Part shown: in pieces, positions 45,729 through 55,536 of the stretch | Layout: each line of letters opens with the position of its first letter | Numbering within the stretch: position 1 is the first letter of the stretch | From: Methylopumilus sp026399645 | GTDB taxonomy: Bacteria > Pseudomonadota > Gammaproteobacteria > Burkholderiales > Methylophilaceae | Direction: 5' to 3' (one strand) | DNA length: 64,000 bases | Assembly (NCBI RefSeq): GCF_965184065.1 | Contig: NZ_OZ239098.1 | Position numbers and translations under genes: made by a program | The notes under the pieces: generated by a model | Told to the model about the DNA's origin: nothing | Seen by the model: the letters and a program-made list of their open reading frames with translations, nothing else | The model's database searches: none

Positions 45729-47852
45729 ATGGAAACACAAAAAGAAAGCACATATTTTCATGGGGGCTGCCCTCATGACTGTCCTGACACTTGCTCAATG
45801 GTTTATGAGGTACAAGACAGTAAACTCATAGGCGTCAAAGGCAATGTAGATCATCCAATGACGCGTGGCGGACTATGTGTGAAACTTCAAGATTATGAAA
45901 AACGTCACTACCATCCAGATCGCCTTCTATACCCTATGAAGCGAGTTGGTCCGAAGGGCACAAAACAATTTCAAAGAATCTCATGGGATGAGGCACTTGA
46001 TACCATAACTGATAAATGGCAATCCATTATCAAAGAATTTGGTTCGGAAGCTATTATGCCCAACAGCTACTTAGGCAATCAAGGGTTGGTGCATGGCATG
46101 AACGGAGGGGACTCTTTCTTTGCCCGATTAGGAGCAACTGTTACTGAAAGAACATTCTGTGGGGAGGGTTCGGCCACGGCTTGGTTGCTAACTCTTGGTC
46201 CCACTGCGGGTGTTGACCCAGAGAGCTTTATTCATTCTAAATTTATTATTATTTGGGCTTGTAATTCGTTAAGCACCAATATCCATCATTGGCATATTGT
46301 CAAAGAAGCACAAAAAAAAGGCTCGAAGGTTGTTGTCATTGACGCTTATGCTTCAAGAACTGCTAAAGAAGCAGATTGGCATATCTGTCCTAAGCCTGGC
46401 ACTGACGGTGCTTTGGCGATGGCAATGATGCATGTAATTATTGAAGAAGGATTGGTTGATCAGGATTATGTAGATAAATACACAGTGGGCTTCCCTGAAT
46501 TAGCAGAATTGGCAAAAAAAAGGAGCCCTGAGTGGGCAGAAGAAATCACAGGCGTCTTAGCAAATGATATTCGAAAATTAGCGAGAGAATATGCGTCGAC
46601 CCAACCATCCGCTATCAGAATTGGTGTAGCTCTTGAAAAAAGCTGGGGCGGCGGTCAGGCCATTAGGGCCGTTGCATCCCTTCCGGCTCTAACCGGAGCT
46701 TGGCGTCATGTCGGTGGAGGCATCCTTCAATTCCCAGTGTGGGAACAGCCTTACAAATTTGATGTCATTTGTAGGCCTGACTTAATCCCTGAAGGAACAC
46801 AGGTTGTTAATAATCTTCAGCTAGGACGCGTTTTAACGGGTGAACAAAAACTCAAAGTGCCTATCAAGTCAATGATGTGTTGGAATACAAATCCTGTCAC
46901 TCAATCAACGGAAAGCGAAAAAATATTAGAGGGCTTGGGGCGTGAAGATCTATTTTTAGTTTCCGCGGAACACTTTATTTCTGATACTGCAGCCTATGCT
47001 GACATTCTACTTCCAGCATCCATGGGTGCAGAGCAGGAAGATATCATCTTATCTTGGGGTCATTTATACCTCACCTACAATACAAAATGTATAGAATCCC
47101 CAGGTGAAGCCGTGCCAAATTATGAAATTTTTAGACGTCTTGCTAAAAGATTTGGTTTTAAAGAAGAATGTTTTACATGGTCAGACACTGAATGTCTTCA
47201 GCATTATATCGACTGGAATTCACCAGCCTGTAAAGATATTGATTTAGATTATTTGAAAAAACATGGTTATGCGAGAATTAATGTGGGGACAAAAGATAAT
47301 CGAGCGCCTCACAAAGAAGGAAAATTTCCAACACCGTCCGGCAAATGTGAATTTAGAATAGTTGGGGCTAAGAATTTTGTTGCGGGGCCATTTAGGCAGA
47401 TGTACGAAGCCTTTCAGCCAGGCGATGATATTCCTGAGTTACCTGATTATGTACCCTCAAAAGAAACAGCATCAGCAAATCCTGCCTTAGCTAAAAAGTA
47501 TCCATTAAATATTTTGGCGCCAAAAAGTCATGGCTTCATTAATTCGAGTTATGCCAATATTGAAAATAAACTTAAGGCTCAAGGAGAGCAGTTTGTGATG
47601 ATTCATCCGCTGGATGCCGAAGAAAGAGGTATTAAACATGGCGATCGAGCCAAAATCTTTAATGATCGAGGTTTTTTTGAAGCTGTATCGAAAGTAACGA
47701 CCGACGTTAATAAAGGTATCGTAGTGACAACCTTAGGTTACTGGAGACAGTTAAATAATGGAGTTGTCAATTCAGTGAGTTCCAATGCTTTTGGTGATAT
47801 GGGAAACTCACCAACTTCTCATGATTGTTTAGTCGAAGTTCAATTGGCCTAA
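45729..47852 (+). CDS. Molybdopterin oxidoreductase, formate-dehydrogenase-like, substrate unknown
   Basis: Cytoplasmic Mo-bis-MGD enzyme of 707 residues with no Tat signal. A [4Fe-4S] site is formed by Cys14, Cys18, Cys22 and Cys50. The probable molybdenum ligand is Cys144 in RTFCGEGSA. The domain order, with a C-terminal molybdopterin-binding barrel (MIHPLDAEERGIKHGDRAKIF), is that of the DMSO reductase superfamily. The His that follows the ligand in true formate dehydrogenases is Gly here, so substrate is open. It lies next to the fds operon and leads into moaA-mobA-moeA. Methylotroph FDH4-type proteins are a possible relative. GGGGAG precedes the ATG. Confidence 0.85.
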   Translation: METQKESTYFHGGCPHDCPDTCSMVYEVQDSKLIGVKGNVDHPMTRGGLCVKLQDYEKRHYHPDRLLYPMKRVGPKGTKQFQRISWDEALDTITDKWQSIIKEFGSEAIMPNSYLGNQGLVHGMNGGDSFFARLGATVTERTFCGEGSATAWLLTLGPTAGVDPESFIHSKFIIIWACNSLSTNIHHWHIVKEAQKKGSKVVVIDAYASRTAKEADWHICPKPGTDGALAMAMMHVIIEEGLVDQDYVDKYTVGFPELAELAKKRSPEWAEEITGVLANDIRKLAREYASTQPSAIRIGVALEKSWGGGQAIRAVASLPALTGAWRHVGGGILQFPVWEQPYKFDVICRPDLIPEGTQVVNNLQLGRVLTGEQKLKVPIKSMMCWNTNPVTQSTESEKILEGLGREDLFLVSAEHFISDTAAYADILLPASMGAEQEDIILSWGHLYLTYNTKCIESPGEAVPNYEIFRRLAKRFGFKEECFTWSDTECLQHYIDWNSPACKDIDLDYLKKHGYARINVGTKDNRAPHKEGKFPTPSGKCEFRIVGAKNFVAGPFRQMYEAFQPGDDIPELPDYVPSKETASANPALAKKYPLNILAPKSHGFINSSYANIENKLKAQGEQFVMIHPLDAEERGIKHGDRAKIFNDRGFFEAVSKVTTDVNKGIVVTTLGYWRQLNNGVVNSVSSNAFGDMGNSPTSHDCLVEVQLA

Positions 47853-47857
47853 TTAAA

Positions 47858-48865
47858 TTGTCGGCGCAGAATTCTCCTCACAGATTAATAGATCAATTTA
47901 ATCGAAAGATTAATTATCTTCGGTTATCCATTACCGATCGATGCGATTTTCGATGCGTGTATTGTATGAGCGAAGATATGAAATTTTTGCCTCGCGATGA
48001 AGTTCTCTCGCTCGAAGAGTCTGCAAGAATTATAAGAATTTTCGCTTCTCTTGGCGTGACAAAAGTAAGGATCACAGGTGGAGAGCCCTTGGTGAGAAAA
48101 AATATTTCCTGGCTTTTTCATGAAATATCAACTATTCAACCTTTAAAAGAAATTGTCATAACAACTAATGGCAGTCAGCTAGCGCAGCATGCGCATATGC
48201 TCAAGATGTCTCAGGTTAAACGTATCAATATTAGCCTTGATAGTCTTGACCCCGTTCTTTTCAAAAAAATTACACGCACGGGTGACTTAAATAAAGTCAT
48301 GCTTGGTATTGATGAGGCTATCAAAGAAGGTTTTTCGAGTCTCAAACTTAATACTGTTTTAATGAAAGGTATCAATGATCATGAAGCAATCGATTTAGTT
48401 AACTTTGCGTTATATAAAAAGATGGATATTTCTTTTATTGAAGAAATGCCTTTGGGTGATATTGATCATAAAAGAAAAGATACTTTCATCAGTAATAACG
48501 AAGTCTTAAAAAAATTACAGGCTCATTTTAATTTAATCCCCACCACTTTCTCTTCTGGTGGCCCTGCTAAATATTGGCAAATTGCAAATCAATCCACTAA
48601 GATTGGTTTTATCTCTCCTCACAGCCATAATTTTTGCGACACGTGTAATCGCGTTAGGGTTTCATCTAAAGGCGAATTATTTTTATGCTTAGGGCAGGAA
48701 GAAAAGATTGAGCTCATGCCTCTTTTACGTCAGTATCCAAATGAAGACTGGCCTATTCAAAAAGCCATTATAGAAAGCATGACCATCAAACCAGAAGCAC
48801 ATGACTTTAATCTTGATACAACCAAACCTGCTGTAGTGCGATTTATGTCGCATACCGGAGGATAA
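47858..48865 (+). CDS. moaA: GTP 3',8-cyclase MoaA
   Basis: Radical SAM enzyme for the first step of molybdenum cofactor synthesis. The N-terminal cluster motif is CDFRCVYCMSED, followed by ITGGEPLVRKN. The second cluster is in FCDTCNRVRVSSKGELFLC, and the protein ends in the conserved Gly-Gly. No ATG lies upstream of the cluster motif. The TTG at 47858, five bases after the previous stop, gives an N terminus like the family (RLIDQFNRKINYLRLS). A TTG at 47825 inside the previous gene is the alternative. mobA follows after 6 bases. Confidence 0.94.
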   Translation: MSAQNSPHRLIDQFNRKINYLRLSITDRCDFRCVYCMSEDMKFLPRDEVLSLEESARIIRIFASLGVTKVRITGGEPLVRKNISWLFHEISTIQPLKEIVITTNGSQLAQHAHMLKMSQVKRINISLDSLDPVLFKKITRTGDLNKVMLGIDEAIKEGFSSLKLNTVLMKGINDHEAIDLVNFALYKKMDISFIEEMPLGDIDHKRKDTFISNNEVLKKLQAHFNLIPTTFSSGGPAKYWQIANQSTKIGFISPHSHNFCDTCNRVRVSSKGELFLCLGQEEKIELMPLLRQYPNEDWPIQKAIIESMTIKPEAHDFNLDTTKPAVVRFMSHTGG

Positions 48866-48871
48866 ATTCAA

Positions 48872-49447
48872 ATGAATCATTCTGTCACTGTGGTCATTTT
48901 AGCCGGTGGCCAATCAAAACGTATGCAGGTTCAAAATAAAGCGATTGTTTTATTTGAAGGTAAGCCTTTAATAACTCATGTCATTGATCGCATAAAGGCT
49001 CAGGCAAAACATACCGTCATTAACACACATCGAAATCAAAAAGATTTTGAAATATTTCATTTACCTCTCATTGATGACATATTAGATACTCAGGAGGGTC
49101 CACTTTTGGGAATCTTAACTAGCCTTCAAGCAATCAAAACTGATTGGGTACAGTTTGTACCTTGCGATACACCTCATTTACCAAACGAACTCATTGCAAT
49201 CTTAATGAAAGCAGTCGAATCCGAAAAAACTTTAGTTGCAGTGCCTGAAACTTCTGATGGCTTACAATCAACTTGTCTTTTATGTCACTCATCAACATTA
49301 AACAATCTTCAGATTTTTTTTAATCAAGGGGGGCGGAAAATTGAAGACTGGATTCGTCAGTTAGATTTTTCAATTGTGCAGTTTAATGATGAGTCGCAAT
49401 TTTTAAATGTAAACACTCAAGAAGAATTAAAAAAAGCATTTTCATGA
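48872..49447 (+). CDS. mobA: Molybdenum cofactor guanylyltransferase
   Basis: Attaches GMP to molybdopterin, giving the bis-MGD form used by FdsA and the neighbouring oxidoreductase. VVILAGGQSKRM is the nucleotide loop; the usual Gly after RM is Gln here. VPCDTPHLP holds the metal-binding Asp, and GGRKIEDWI is the typical C-terminal motif. Length is 191. GGAGG lies before the ATG, and the stop overlaps the moeA start (ATGA). Confidence 0.93.
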   Translation: MNHSVTVVILAGGQSKRMQVQNKAIVLFEGKPLITHVIDRIKAQAKHTVINTHRNQKDFEIFHLPLIDDILDTQEGPLLGILTSLQAIKTDWVQFVPCDTPHLPNELIAILMKAVESEKTLVAVPETSDGLQSTCLLCHSSTLNNLQIFFNQGGRKIEDWIRQLDFSIVQFNDESQFLNVNTQEELKKAFS

Positions 49448-50721
49448 GAAAAGATATTCATTTAAGTGATTTAATTTCAGGCTCCAGTATGGCGGATGAT
49501 TACGATCCTAATGCGATGTCTGTTGAAAAAGCCAAAGCTTGGATTGCTAATTTTTTAAATCCCATCGATCAAAAAGAAACGATACATATTAAAGATGCGC
49601 TCAATCGTATAGTTGCTGAACCCATCATAGCAACAATGAATGTGCCTAATCATGACAATTCAGCAATGGATGGTTATGCCATGAATTTAGATTTGCTTAC
49701 TGACCATGGGCCCTTCAAACTTAAGGTAACGGGGAAACTCTTTGCAGGGAACGCACTAGACGGAAATACAGAAGGAGCTGTGCGTATTATGACCGGAGCA
49801 ACAATTCCTTCTGGATTAAATGCTGTCATTCCTCAAGAGCATGTTGAGCTCAATGAAGGCGTTATTACTTTTAAAACAAAACCTCTAACAAATCAAAATA
49901 TTCGCCGTACAGGCGAAGATATTAAAAGTGGGCAAGCAGTATTTCAAAATGGCCGGTCCTTAGAGCCTTGCGATTTAGGGCTACTTGCATCGTTAGGTAT
50001 AGATTCGATTAAAGTTTACCGAAAAATTAAGGTAGCTTTTTTTTCTACGGGGGACGAAATTATTTCACTCGGCAACCCTTTGCTACCTGGCCAAGTATAT
50101 GACAGTAATCGCTACAGCCTAATTGGTTTATTAAAACGTCTCGATGTAGACATGCTCGATTTTGGGGTTATCCCTGATGATAAAAAAGTTATTGAAGATA
50201 CATTGATCAAGGCCAGCAATATCGCTGATATTGTAGTTACCACAGGAGGTGTTTCTGTGGGCGAAGCGGATTATATGAAAGACATTTTAAAAAAAATAGG
50301 TGAAATTCTATTTTGGAAAATCTCCATGAAGCCAGGAAAGCCTCTAGCTTATGGAAAGATTGGTCAGTGCCATTATTTTGGGCTTCCGGGAAATCCTGTA
50401 TCGACGATGGTGACTTTTTATCAATTTGTAAGAGAGGCTATTCTGACTTTATCTGGCCAAACTCACATCCCTAAAATACCACTTATTAAAGCAAAACTTC
50501 TAGGCCCCATTAAAAAAATTCCCGGTCGAACCGAGTTTCAAAGAGGCGTTTATGAACAAGATGATCAAGGTTTATTTAAAGTAAATCCTTTAAAAGATCA
50601 AGGGTCAGGTATTTTAAGATCCATGACCGAAGCTAATTGCTTTATTTTACTTCATGAAGATCTTGCTCATTTAGAAAAAGATATGTGGGTCGATATTCAA
50701 TTATTTGATAGTTTCTTTTAA
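49444..50721 (+). CDS. moeA: Molybdopterin molybdenumtransferase MoeA
   Basis: Inserts molybdenum into adenylated molybdopterin. The sequence shows VPNHDNSAMDGYAM, IMTGATIPSGLNAVIPQEH, FFSTGDEI, TTGGVSVGEADYMK and GLPGNPVSTMVTFYQF, all family hallmarks in the right order. Length 425 is a little longer than E. coli MoeA because of a polar N-terminal extension of about 20 residues (HLSDLISGSSMADDYDP). Last gene of the molybdenum set. Confidence 0.96.
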   Translation: MRKDIHLSDLISGSSMADDYDPNAMSVEKAKAWIANFLNPIDQKETIHIKDALNRIVAEPIIATMNVPNHDNSAMDGYAMNLDLLTDHGPFKLKVTGKLFAGNALDGNTEGAVRIMTGATIPSGLNAVIPQEHVELNEGVITFKTKPLTNQNIRRTGEDIKSGQAVFQNGRSLEPCDLGLLASLGIDSIKVYRKIKVAFFSTGDEIISLGNPLLPGQVYDSNRYSLIGLLKRLDVDMLDFGVIPDDKKVIEDTLIKASNIADIVVTTGGVSVGEADYMKDILKKIGEILFWKISMKPGKPLAYGKIGQCHYFGLPGNPVSTMVTFYQFVREAILTLSGQTHIPKIPLIKAKLLGPIKKIPGRTEFQRGVYEQDDQGLFKVNPLKDQGSGILRSMTEANCFILLHEDLAHLEKDMWVDIQLFDSFF

Positions 50722-50824
50722 GATTTTATTGCTACAATTTTTTTCAAACGAAAGTTCCTTAAACGTTTAAATATTTTTCCAATATCCCATCACTTTTTGA
50801 TTAAAAATCGCTTAATATAGAGAC

Positions 50825-51292
50825 GTGGAAATCAATAAAAAAGTACCTTTACTTAAGCTTCCTGGCACCAGTGATCTTCAATTTAATCTATCGGATTACA
50901 AAGGTCGTTTTCTCGTTATTTATTTTTACCCTAAAGATGCAACCCCAGGCTGCACCACTCAAGGCGTTGACTTTAGAGATGCTTATAAAAAATTTCAGGC
51001 ACTTGATACAGAGATATTTGGCATTTCTCGTGACACATTAAAGTCCCACGAAAACTTCAAGGCAAAATTTACATTTCCCTTTGAGCTTTTAAGTGATGAA
51101 GAAGAAAAAGCATGCGAGTTATTCGGTGTCATAAAAATGAAAAATATGTATGGTAGACAGGTAAGAGGTATTGAACGAAGTACATTTGTAATTGATCCAG
51201 ATGGTAAATTGATTCAGGCTTGGCGAGGCGTCAAAGTCGAAGGTCATGTCAAAGAAGTTTTGCAATTTATTAAACAACATAACTCTATTTAA
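50825..51292 (+). CDS. bcp: Thioredoxin-dependent peroxiredoxin, Bcp/PrxQ type
   Basis: Thiol peroxidase of 155 residues. The peroxidatic Cys43 is in YPKDATPGCTTQGVDFRD, and the catalytic Arg is in RGIERSTFVIDPDG. The resolving Cys found five residues later in E. coli Bcp is absent. Another cysteine is at position 97. The start is GTG, and no ATG is available in frame. It is followed by phoH after two bases, so the two are likely co-transcribed. Confidence 0.93.
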   Translation: MEINKKVPLLKLPGTSDLQFNLSDYKGRFLVIYFYPKDATPGCTTQGVDFRDAYKKFQALDTEIFGISRDTLKSHENFKAKFTFPFELLSDEEEKACELFGVIKMKNMYGRQVRGIERSTFVIDPDGKLIQAWRGVKVEGHVKEVLQFIKQHNSI

Positions 51293-51294
51293 CT

Positions 51295-52689
51295 ATGGCC
51301 AAAAAAAATAGTACGACCAAACTTTTTGTATTAGATACCAATGTATTAATGCACGACCCTTCAAGTATTTTCCGATTTGAGGAACATGACATTTACCTTC
51401 CTATGGTGACCCTGGAAGAGTTAGACAATAATAAAAAAGGTGTTAGTGAAGTTGCCCGCAACGCAAGACAAACGAGTCGTAATTTAGAAGAGATTATAGG
51501 GACGAATGAAGAAAGTTTAGAAAAGGGTCGTTCACTCGGTATTAAAGGCAACACACATGTCACAGGTAAACTTTTCTTACAAACAACTGCTCTCCCTCAT
51601 GATTTACCGATGCTCGCTGGGAGCAAAGCCGACAATCAAATTTTAGGGATCGTTGCATATCTAAAAAAAGAACACCCAGATCGCCAAGTCATCCTCGTTA
51701 GTAAAGATATCAATATTCGTATTAAAGCAAGAGCCCTAGGCATTGCTGCTGAAGATTATTTTAATGATAAAGTGCTTGAAGATACCGAGATGCTCTACAC
51801 CGGTATCACTGAGCTTCCAGAAGATTTTTGGGAGAAGCACAGTAAAGATATGGAATCATGGCAAGAACATGGAAAAATGTTTTATCGACTGACAGGGCCT
51901 ATGTGTCTTAATTTCTCAGTCAATGAATTTATTTTTTACGAATTCGATAAACCCTTCCACGCTATAGTTAGAAAAATTACCGGTAAAACAGCGACTCTCG
52001 AAGTCATTAAAGATTTTATTAATGGCAAACATAATATCTGGGGTATTAACGCTAGAAATCGAGAACAAAATTTTGCATTAAATCTTCTCATGGATCCTGA
52101 TATTGATTTTGTGACCCTTCTAGGCCAGGCAGGTACAGGTAAGACACTCCTTACGCTTGCTGCAGGGTTAGCACAAACACTTGATAAGAAAATCTACAAT
52201 GAAATAATTATGACGCGTGTCACTGTTCCTGTAGGAGAAGATATTGGCTTCTTGCCGGGTACTGAGGAAGAAAAGATGACGCCATGGATGGGCGCACTAG
52301 AAGATAACTTAGATGTACTTAATAAAACAGATGAAGAGGCAGGCGAATGGGGAAGGGCTGCAACACAAGATCTTATTCGCTCACGTATCAAAGTAAAGTC
52401 ACTTAATTTTATGCGAGGCCGGACATTCCTTCATAAATATCTCATTATTGATGAAGCACAAAATTTAACACCTAAACAAATGAAAACGCTTATTACACGG
52501 GCAGGTCCGGGTACTAAAGTTGTATGTTTAGGTAATATTGCGCAAATTGATACGCCCTATTTAACTGAAGGTAGCTCAGGCTTAACTTATGTCGTCGATC
52601 GCTTTAAAGGTTGGGATCATAATGGTCACATTACACTTGTGCGAGGTGAACGCTCTCGCTTAGCTGATTATGCTGCTGAAACACTTTAA
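51295..52689 (+). CDS. PIN-PhoH family ATPase
   Basis: A 464-residue protein with an N-terminal PIN domain (FVLDTNVLMHDP, residues 11-22, and further acidic residues) and a C-terminal PhoH ATPase domain. The Walker A motif is GQAGTGKT near residue 276, and the Walker B region is YLIIDEAQNLTPKQ. PIN-PhoH proteins are RNA nucleases with helicase-like activity in studied relatives. Here the role is inferred to be RNA turnover. The end overlaps lplT by 20 bases. Confidence 0.92.
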   Translation: MAKKNSTTKLFVLDTNVLMHDPSSIFRFEEHDIYLPMVTLEELDNNKKGVSEVARNARQTSRNLEEIIGTNEESLEKGRSLGIKGNTHVTGKLFLQTTALPHDLPMLAGSKADNQILGIVAYLKKEHPDRQVILVSKDINIRIKARALGIAAEDYFNDKVLEDTEMLYTGITELPEDFWEKHSKDMESWQEHGKMFYRLTGPMCLNFSVNEFIFYEFDKPFHAIVRKITGKTATLEVIKDFINGKHNIWGINARNREQNFALNLLMDPDIDFVTLLGQAGTGKTLLTLAAGLAQTLDKKIYNEIIMTRVTVPVGEDIGFLPGTEEEKMTPWMGALEDNLDVLNKTDEEAGEWGRAATQDLIRSRIKVKSLNFMRGRTFLHKYLIIDEAQNLTPKQMKTLITRAGPGTKVVCLGNIAQIDTPYLTEGSSGLTYVVDRFKGWDHNGHITLVRGERSRLADYAAETL

Positions 52690-53857
52690 CCTAAATGTTT
52701 CAAAAGGTTTTGTTCCTTTACTGATTGCACAGTTTTTATCAGCACTTGCTGACAATGCACTTTTATTTGCAGCTATTGCATTACTCACGCAACTCAATTC
52801 CCCTCATTGGCACCAGCCTCTCTTGCTTCAATTTTTTGTGATCTCTTATATTATTTTAGCGCCCTTCGTTGGTGGCATCGCAGACGCTTACCCTAAAGGT
52901 CGTGTCATGTTTTATTCCAATGCTATTAAATTTATTGGGAGCTTATCTATGTTATTAGGTATGCAGCCTCTTTATGCATATGCGATTGTAGGCGTAGGTG
53001 CTGCAGCTTACTCCCCAGCAAAATATGGCATTTTGACTGAGCTTCTGCCGCCTAAAGAACTTGTAATGGCAAATGGGTGGATGGAAGGTTCAACAGTCTT
53101 CGCAATTATTTTAGGGTCCATTATTGGGGGTGCGCTCGCTCAATTTGATCCTCTTGTTGCCATCGTTATAATTACTGGACTTTATTTGCTTGCGGCTGTT
53201 TTTAATCGTTATATTCCATTATTTCCCATCGATCATAAACTGACAAAAAAGAATCCTCTATTTATGATGAAAGATTTCTGGCATGCATTTAAAGTATTAT
53301 GGAAAGATCCTGAAGGTCAGTTATCACTTGCAGTAACTACCCTCTTCTGGGGCGCAGGTGCTTCATTAAGATTAATTGTCATTGCATGGGCAAGTTATGC
53401 ATTGCAATTTAATTTAGAGGAGGCAACGCGCTTAACAGCTATGGTTGCTTTTGGTATTGCCATTGGGTCAGTCATAGCAGCTCGCTATATCAGTCTTAAG
53501 GATTCAGTGAGGGTTCTTCCAGCCGGCATTCTTATGGGTGGCTTTGTGATGACTATGGTTGTGATCAATGATTGGCATATTGCGGCTCTTATCTTTTTAC
53601 TGATTGGTGCATTAAGTGGATTCTTTATTGTTCCATTGAATGCACTCCTTCAACATCGAGGCCATTTACTTATTGGTGCAGGCCACTCGATCGCTGTACA
53701 AAACTTTAATGAAAATATTGGGATTCTTTTATTAAGTGGCACTTACACCTGGATGGTAAGAGAAGAATTTTCCATTAATACTATTATCATTCTTTTAGGT
53801 TTATTTGTGAGCATCACAATGCTCGCAATTTATAAGCATTATAAAAAAATAATATAA
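52670..53857 (+). CDS. lplT: Lysophospholipid transporter LplT
   Basis: Major-facilitator protein of 395 residues with about twelve membrane helices that flips lysophospholipids inward. LLIAQFLSALADNALLF, APFVGGIADAYPKGRVMFYSNAIKF and GAAAYSPAKYGILTELLPP are close to the LplT pattern. In enterobacteria lplT sits next to aas, whose product re-acylates the lipid, but no aas gene is next to it here. The ATG lies inside phoH. It is convergent with pntB with only an 11-base gap. Confidence 0.92.
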   Translation: MLLKHFNLNVSKGFVPLLIAQFLSALADNALLFAAIALLTQLNSPHWHQPLLLQFFVISYIILAPFVGGIADAYPKGRVMFYSNAIKFIGSLSMLLGMQPLYAYAIVGVGAAAYSPAKYGILTELLPPKELVMANGWMEGSTVFAIILGSIIGGALAQFDPLVAIVIITGLYLLAAVFNRYIPLFPIDHKLTKKNPLFMMKDFWHAFKVLWKDPEGQLSLAVTTLFWGAGASLRLIVIAWASYALQFNLEEATRLTAMVAFGIAIGSVIAARYISLKDSVRVLPAGILMGGFVMTMVVINDWHIAALIFLLIGALSGFFIVPLNALLQHRGHLLIGAGHSIAVQNFNENIGILLLSGTYTWMVREEFSINTIIILLGLFVSITMLAIYKHYKKII

Positions 53858-53868
53858 AACTATCAGAC

Positions 53869-55224
53869 TTAATCTATTGCTTTAACAATGTCATCAGTAA
53901 CTTTTTTTGCATCTCCAAATACCATTATAGTTTTATCTAAATAAAATAATTCATTATCCAGCCCCGCATATCCTGGAGACATTGAACGTTTATTTACAAT
54001 GATAGTCTTCGCTTTATATGCTTCTAGAATAGGCATACCATAAATAGGACTTCCAGGTTTTTTCGCTTGTGGATTAACGACATCATTCGCTCCAATCACA
54101 AGGACAACATCTGTTTCAGCAAACTCATTATTAATATCTTCCATTTCGACAATCATCTCATATGGAACATCTGCTTCGGCCAAAAGCACATTCATATGCC
54201 CAGGCATTCTTCCTGCAACTGGATGAATTGCGTATTTAACCCTAATACCTTTACTGATAAGTTTTACAGTTAATTCTTGTAAAGCATGCTGTGCTCTTGC
54301 TACGGCTAAGCCATAGCCAGGCACAATAATGACTGAATCTGCATTCGATAATAAAAATGCAACATCCTCAACCGAGCCTGATTTTGATATTTTTTGACCT
54401 TGATAAGAATCGTCTACTGCAGCAGTGTCTGAACCAAAACCGCCTAATAAAACAGAAACAATAGAACGATTCATTGCTTTACACATAATGTAGGAAAGAA
54501 TTGCGCCTGAAGCGCCCACACAGGCGCCTGCAATGATTAAAACAGAATTGTTAAGAGAAAACCCAATACCTGCCGCAGCCCATCCTGAATAACTATTCAG
54601 CATCGAAACGACAACCGGCATATCTGCACCACCGATTGGAATAATAAGGGTGACCCCAAGTGCGAATGCAATCAAGCACATCAAAAGAAATATAGAAGTA
54701 TTGTGTGTGCTATAAAAAAGGATTCCGGCTGAAATCATTGCAATAAATAAAAATAGATTTAAAAGATGCTGGCCTTTAAATTGAATCATTTTTGCACTAA
54801 ATTTTCCAGAAAGCTTTCCAAATGCAACGACTGAAGCTGAAAACGTAATAGCGCCAATAAAAGCACCAATACATAACTCAATTCTCTGAGCATCACTATG
54901 AATATCGTTTGTATTAAAAACTGCAGCAATTGCAATGAGCACGGCTGCTAAACCTACAAAGGAATGCATTAAAGCAACCAGCTCAGGCATGCTCGTCATC
55001 TCAACTTTTTTGGCTGCAAAGATTCCAATCAAAGCACCAATTAATATTGCAATACCTACCATAGGAACAATTAAGTTATGCCCAATATTAAATGTAGTTA
55101 AAATTGCAACTGCCATTCCAATCATACCGAGTGTATTACCTAGTCTCGATGTTTTAGGCGAGGAGAGCCCTTTAAGAGAAAAGATAAATAATACTGCTGA
55201 TAATAAATATAATAATGAAGCCAT
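53869..55224 (-). CDS. pntB: NAD(P) transhydrogenase beta subunit
   Basis: Membrane subunit with the NADP-binding domain III of the proton-translocating transhydrogenase, which uses the proton gradient to move hydride from NADH to NADP. The N-terminal half has about nine hydrophobic helices. The C-terminal half shows VIIVPGYGLAVARAQHAL, HPVAGRMPGHMNVLLAEADVPY and GANDVVNPQAKKPGSPIYGMP. Length 451 is normal. Third pnt gene, three bases after pntAb. Confidence 0.97.
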   Translation of the reverse strand: MASLLYLLSAVLFIFSLKGLSSPKTSRLGNTLGMIGMAVAILTTFNIGHNLIVPMVGIAILIGALIGIFAAKKVEMTSMPELVALMHSFVGLAAVLIAIAAVFNTNDIHSDAQRIELCIGAFIGAITFSASVVAFGKLSGKFSAKMIQFKGQHLLNLFLFIAMISAGILFYSTHNTSIFLLMCLIAFALGVTLIIPIGGADMPVVVSMLNSYSGWAAAGIGFSLNNSVLIIAGACVGASGAILSYIMCKAMNRSIVSVLLGGFGSDTAAVDDSYQGQKISKSGSVEDVAFLLSNADSVIIVPGYGLAVARAQHALQELTVKLISKGIRVKYAIHPVAGRMPGHMNVLLAEADVPYEMIVEMEDINNEFAETDVVLVIGANDVVNPQAKKPGSPIYGMPILEAYKAKTIIVNKRSMSPGYAGLDNELFYLDKTIMVFGDAKKVTDDIVKAID

Positions 55225-55227
55225 GAT

Positions 55228-55536
55228 TTAATCTTTGTTAGTGCGTTCTTTCTTTTTAAACATATCTAACATTCTTTTTGTTACCATAAAACCCCCAAAA
55301 ATGTTAACTGACGTAAGTAATATCGCAGTGAACGCTAATATACTCGTTAAGTTAATTTCATGATCATTAATAGGGACGGCTTGTAAAATTGCGCCTACAA
55401 TCACAATGCCCGAAATAGCATTGGTCACAGACATAAGAGGCGTGTGTAGCGCTGGTGTGACATTCCACACAACATGATAGCCAACAAATATAGCTAATAC
55501 AAAAATTGAAATGTTTTGAATAGTCATTAAATCCAT
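55228..55536 (-). CDS. pntAb: NAD(P) transhydrogenase alpha subunit, membrane part
   Basis: A 102-residue protein with three membrane helices, equivalent to the C-terminal membrane part of E. coli PntA. The conserved FVGYHVVWNVTPALHTPLMSVTNAISGIV segment is present. A separate PntAb is usual in bacteria with the three-gene form such as Rhodospirillum. Its ATG overlaps the pntAa stop as TAATG. Confidence 0.95.
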   Translation of the reverse strand: MDLMTIQNISIFVLAIFVGYHVVWNVTPALHTPLMSVTNAISGIVIVGAILQAVPINDHEINLTSILAFTAILLTSVNIFGGFMVTKRMLDMFKKKERTNKD

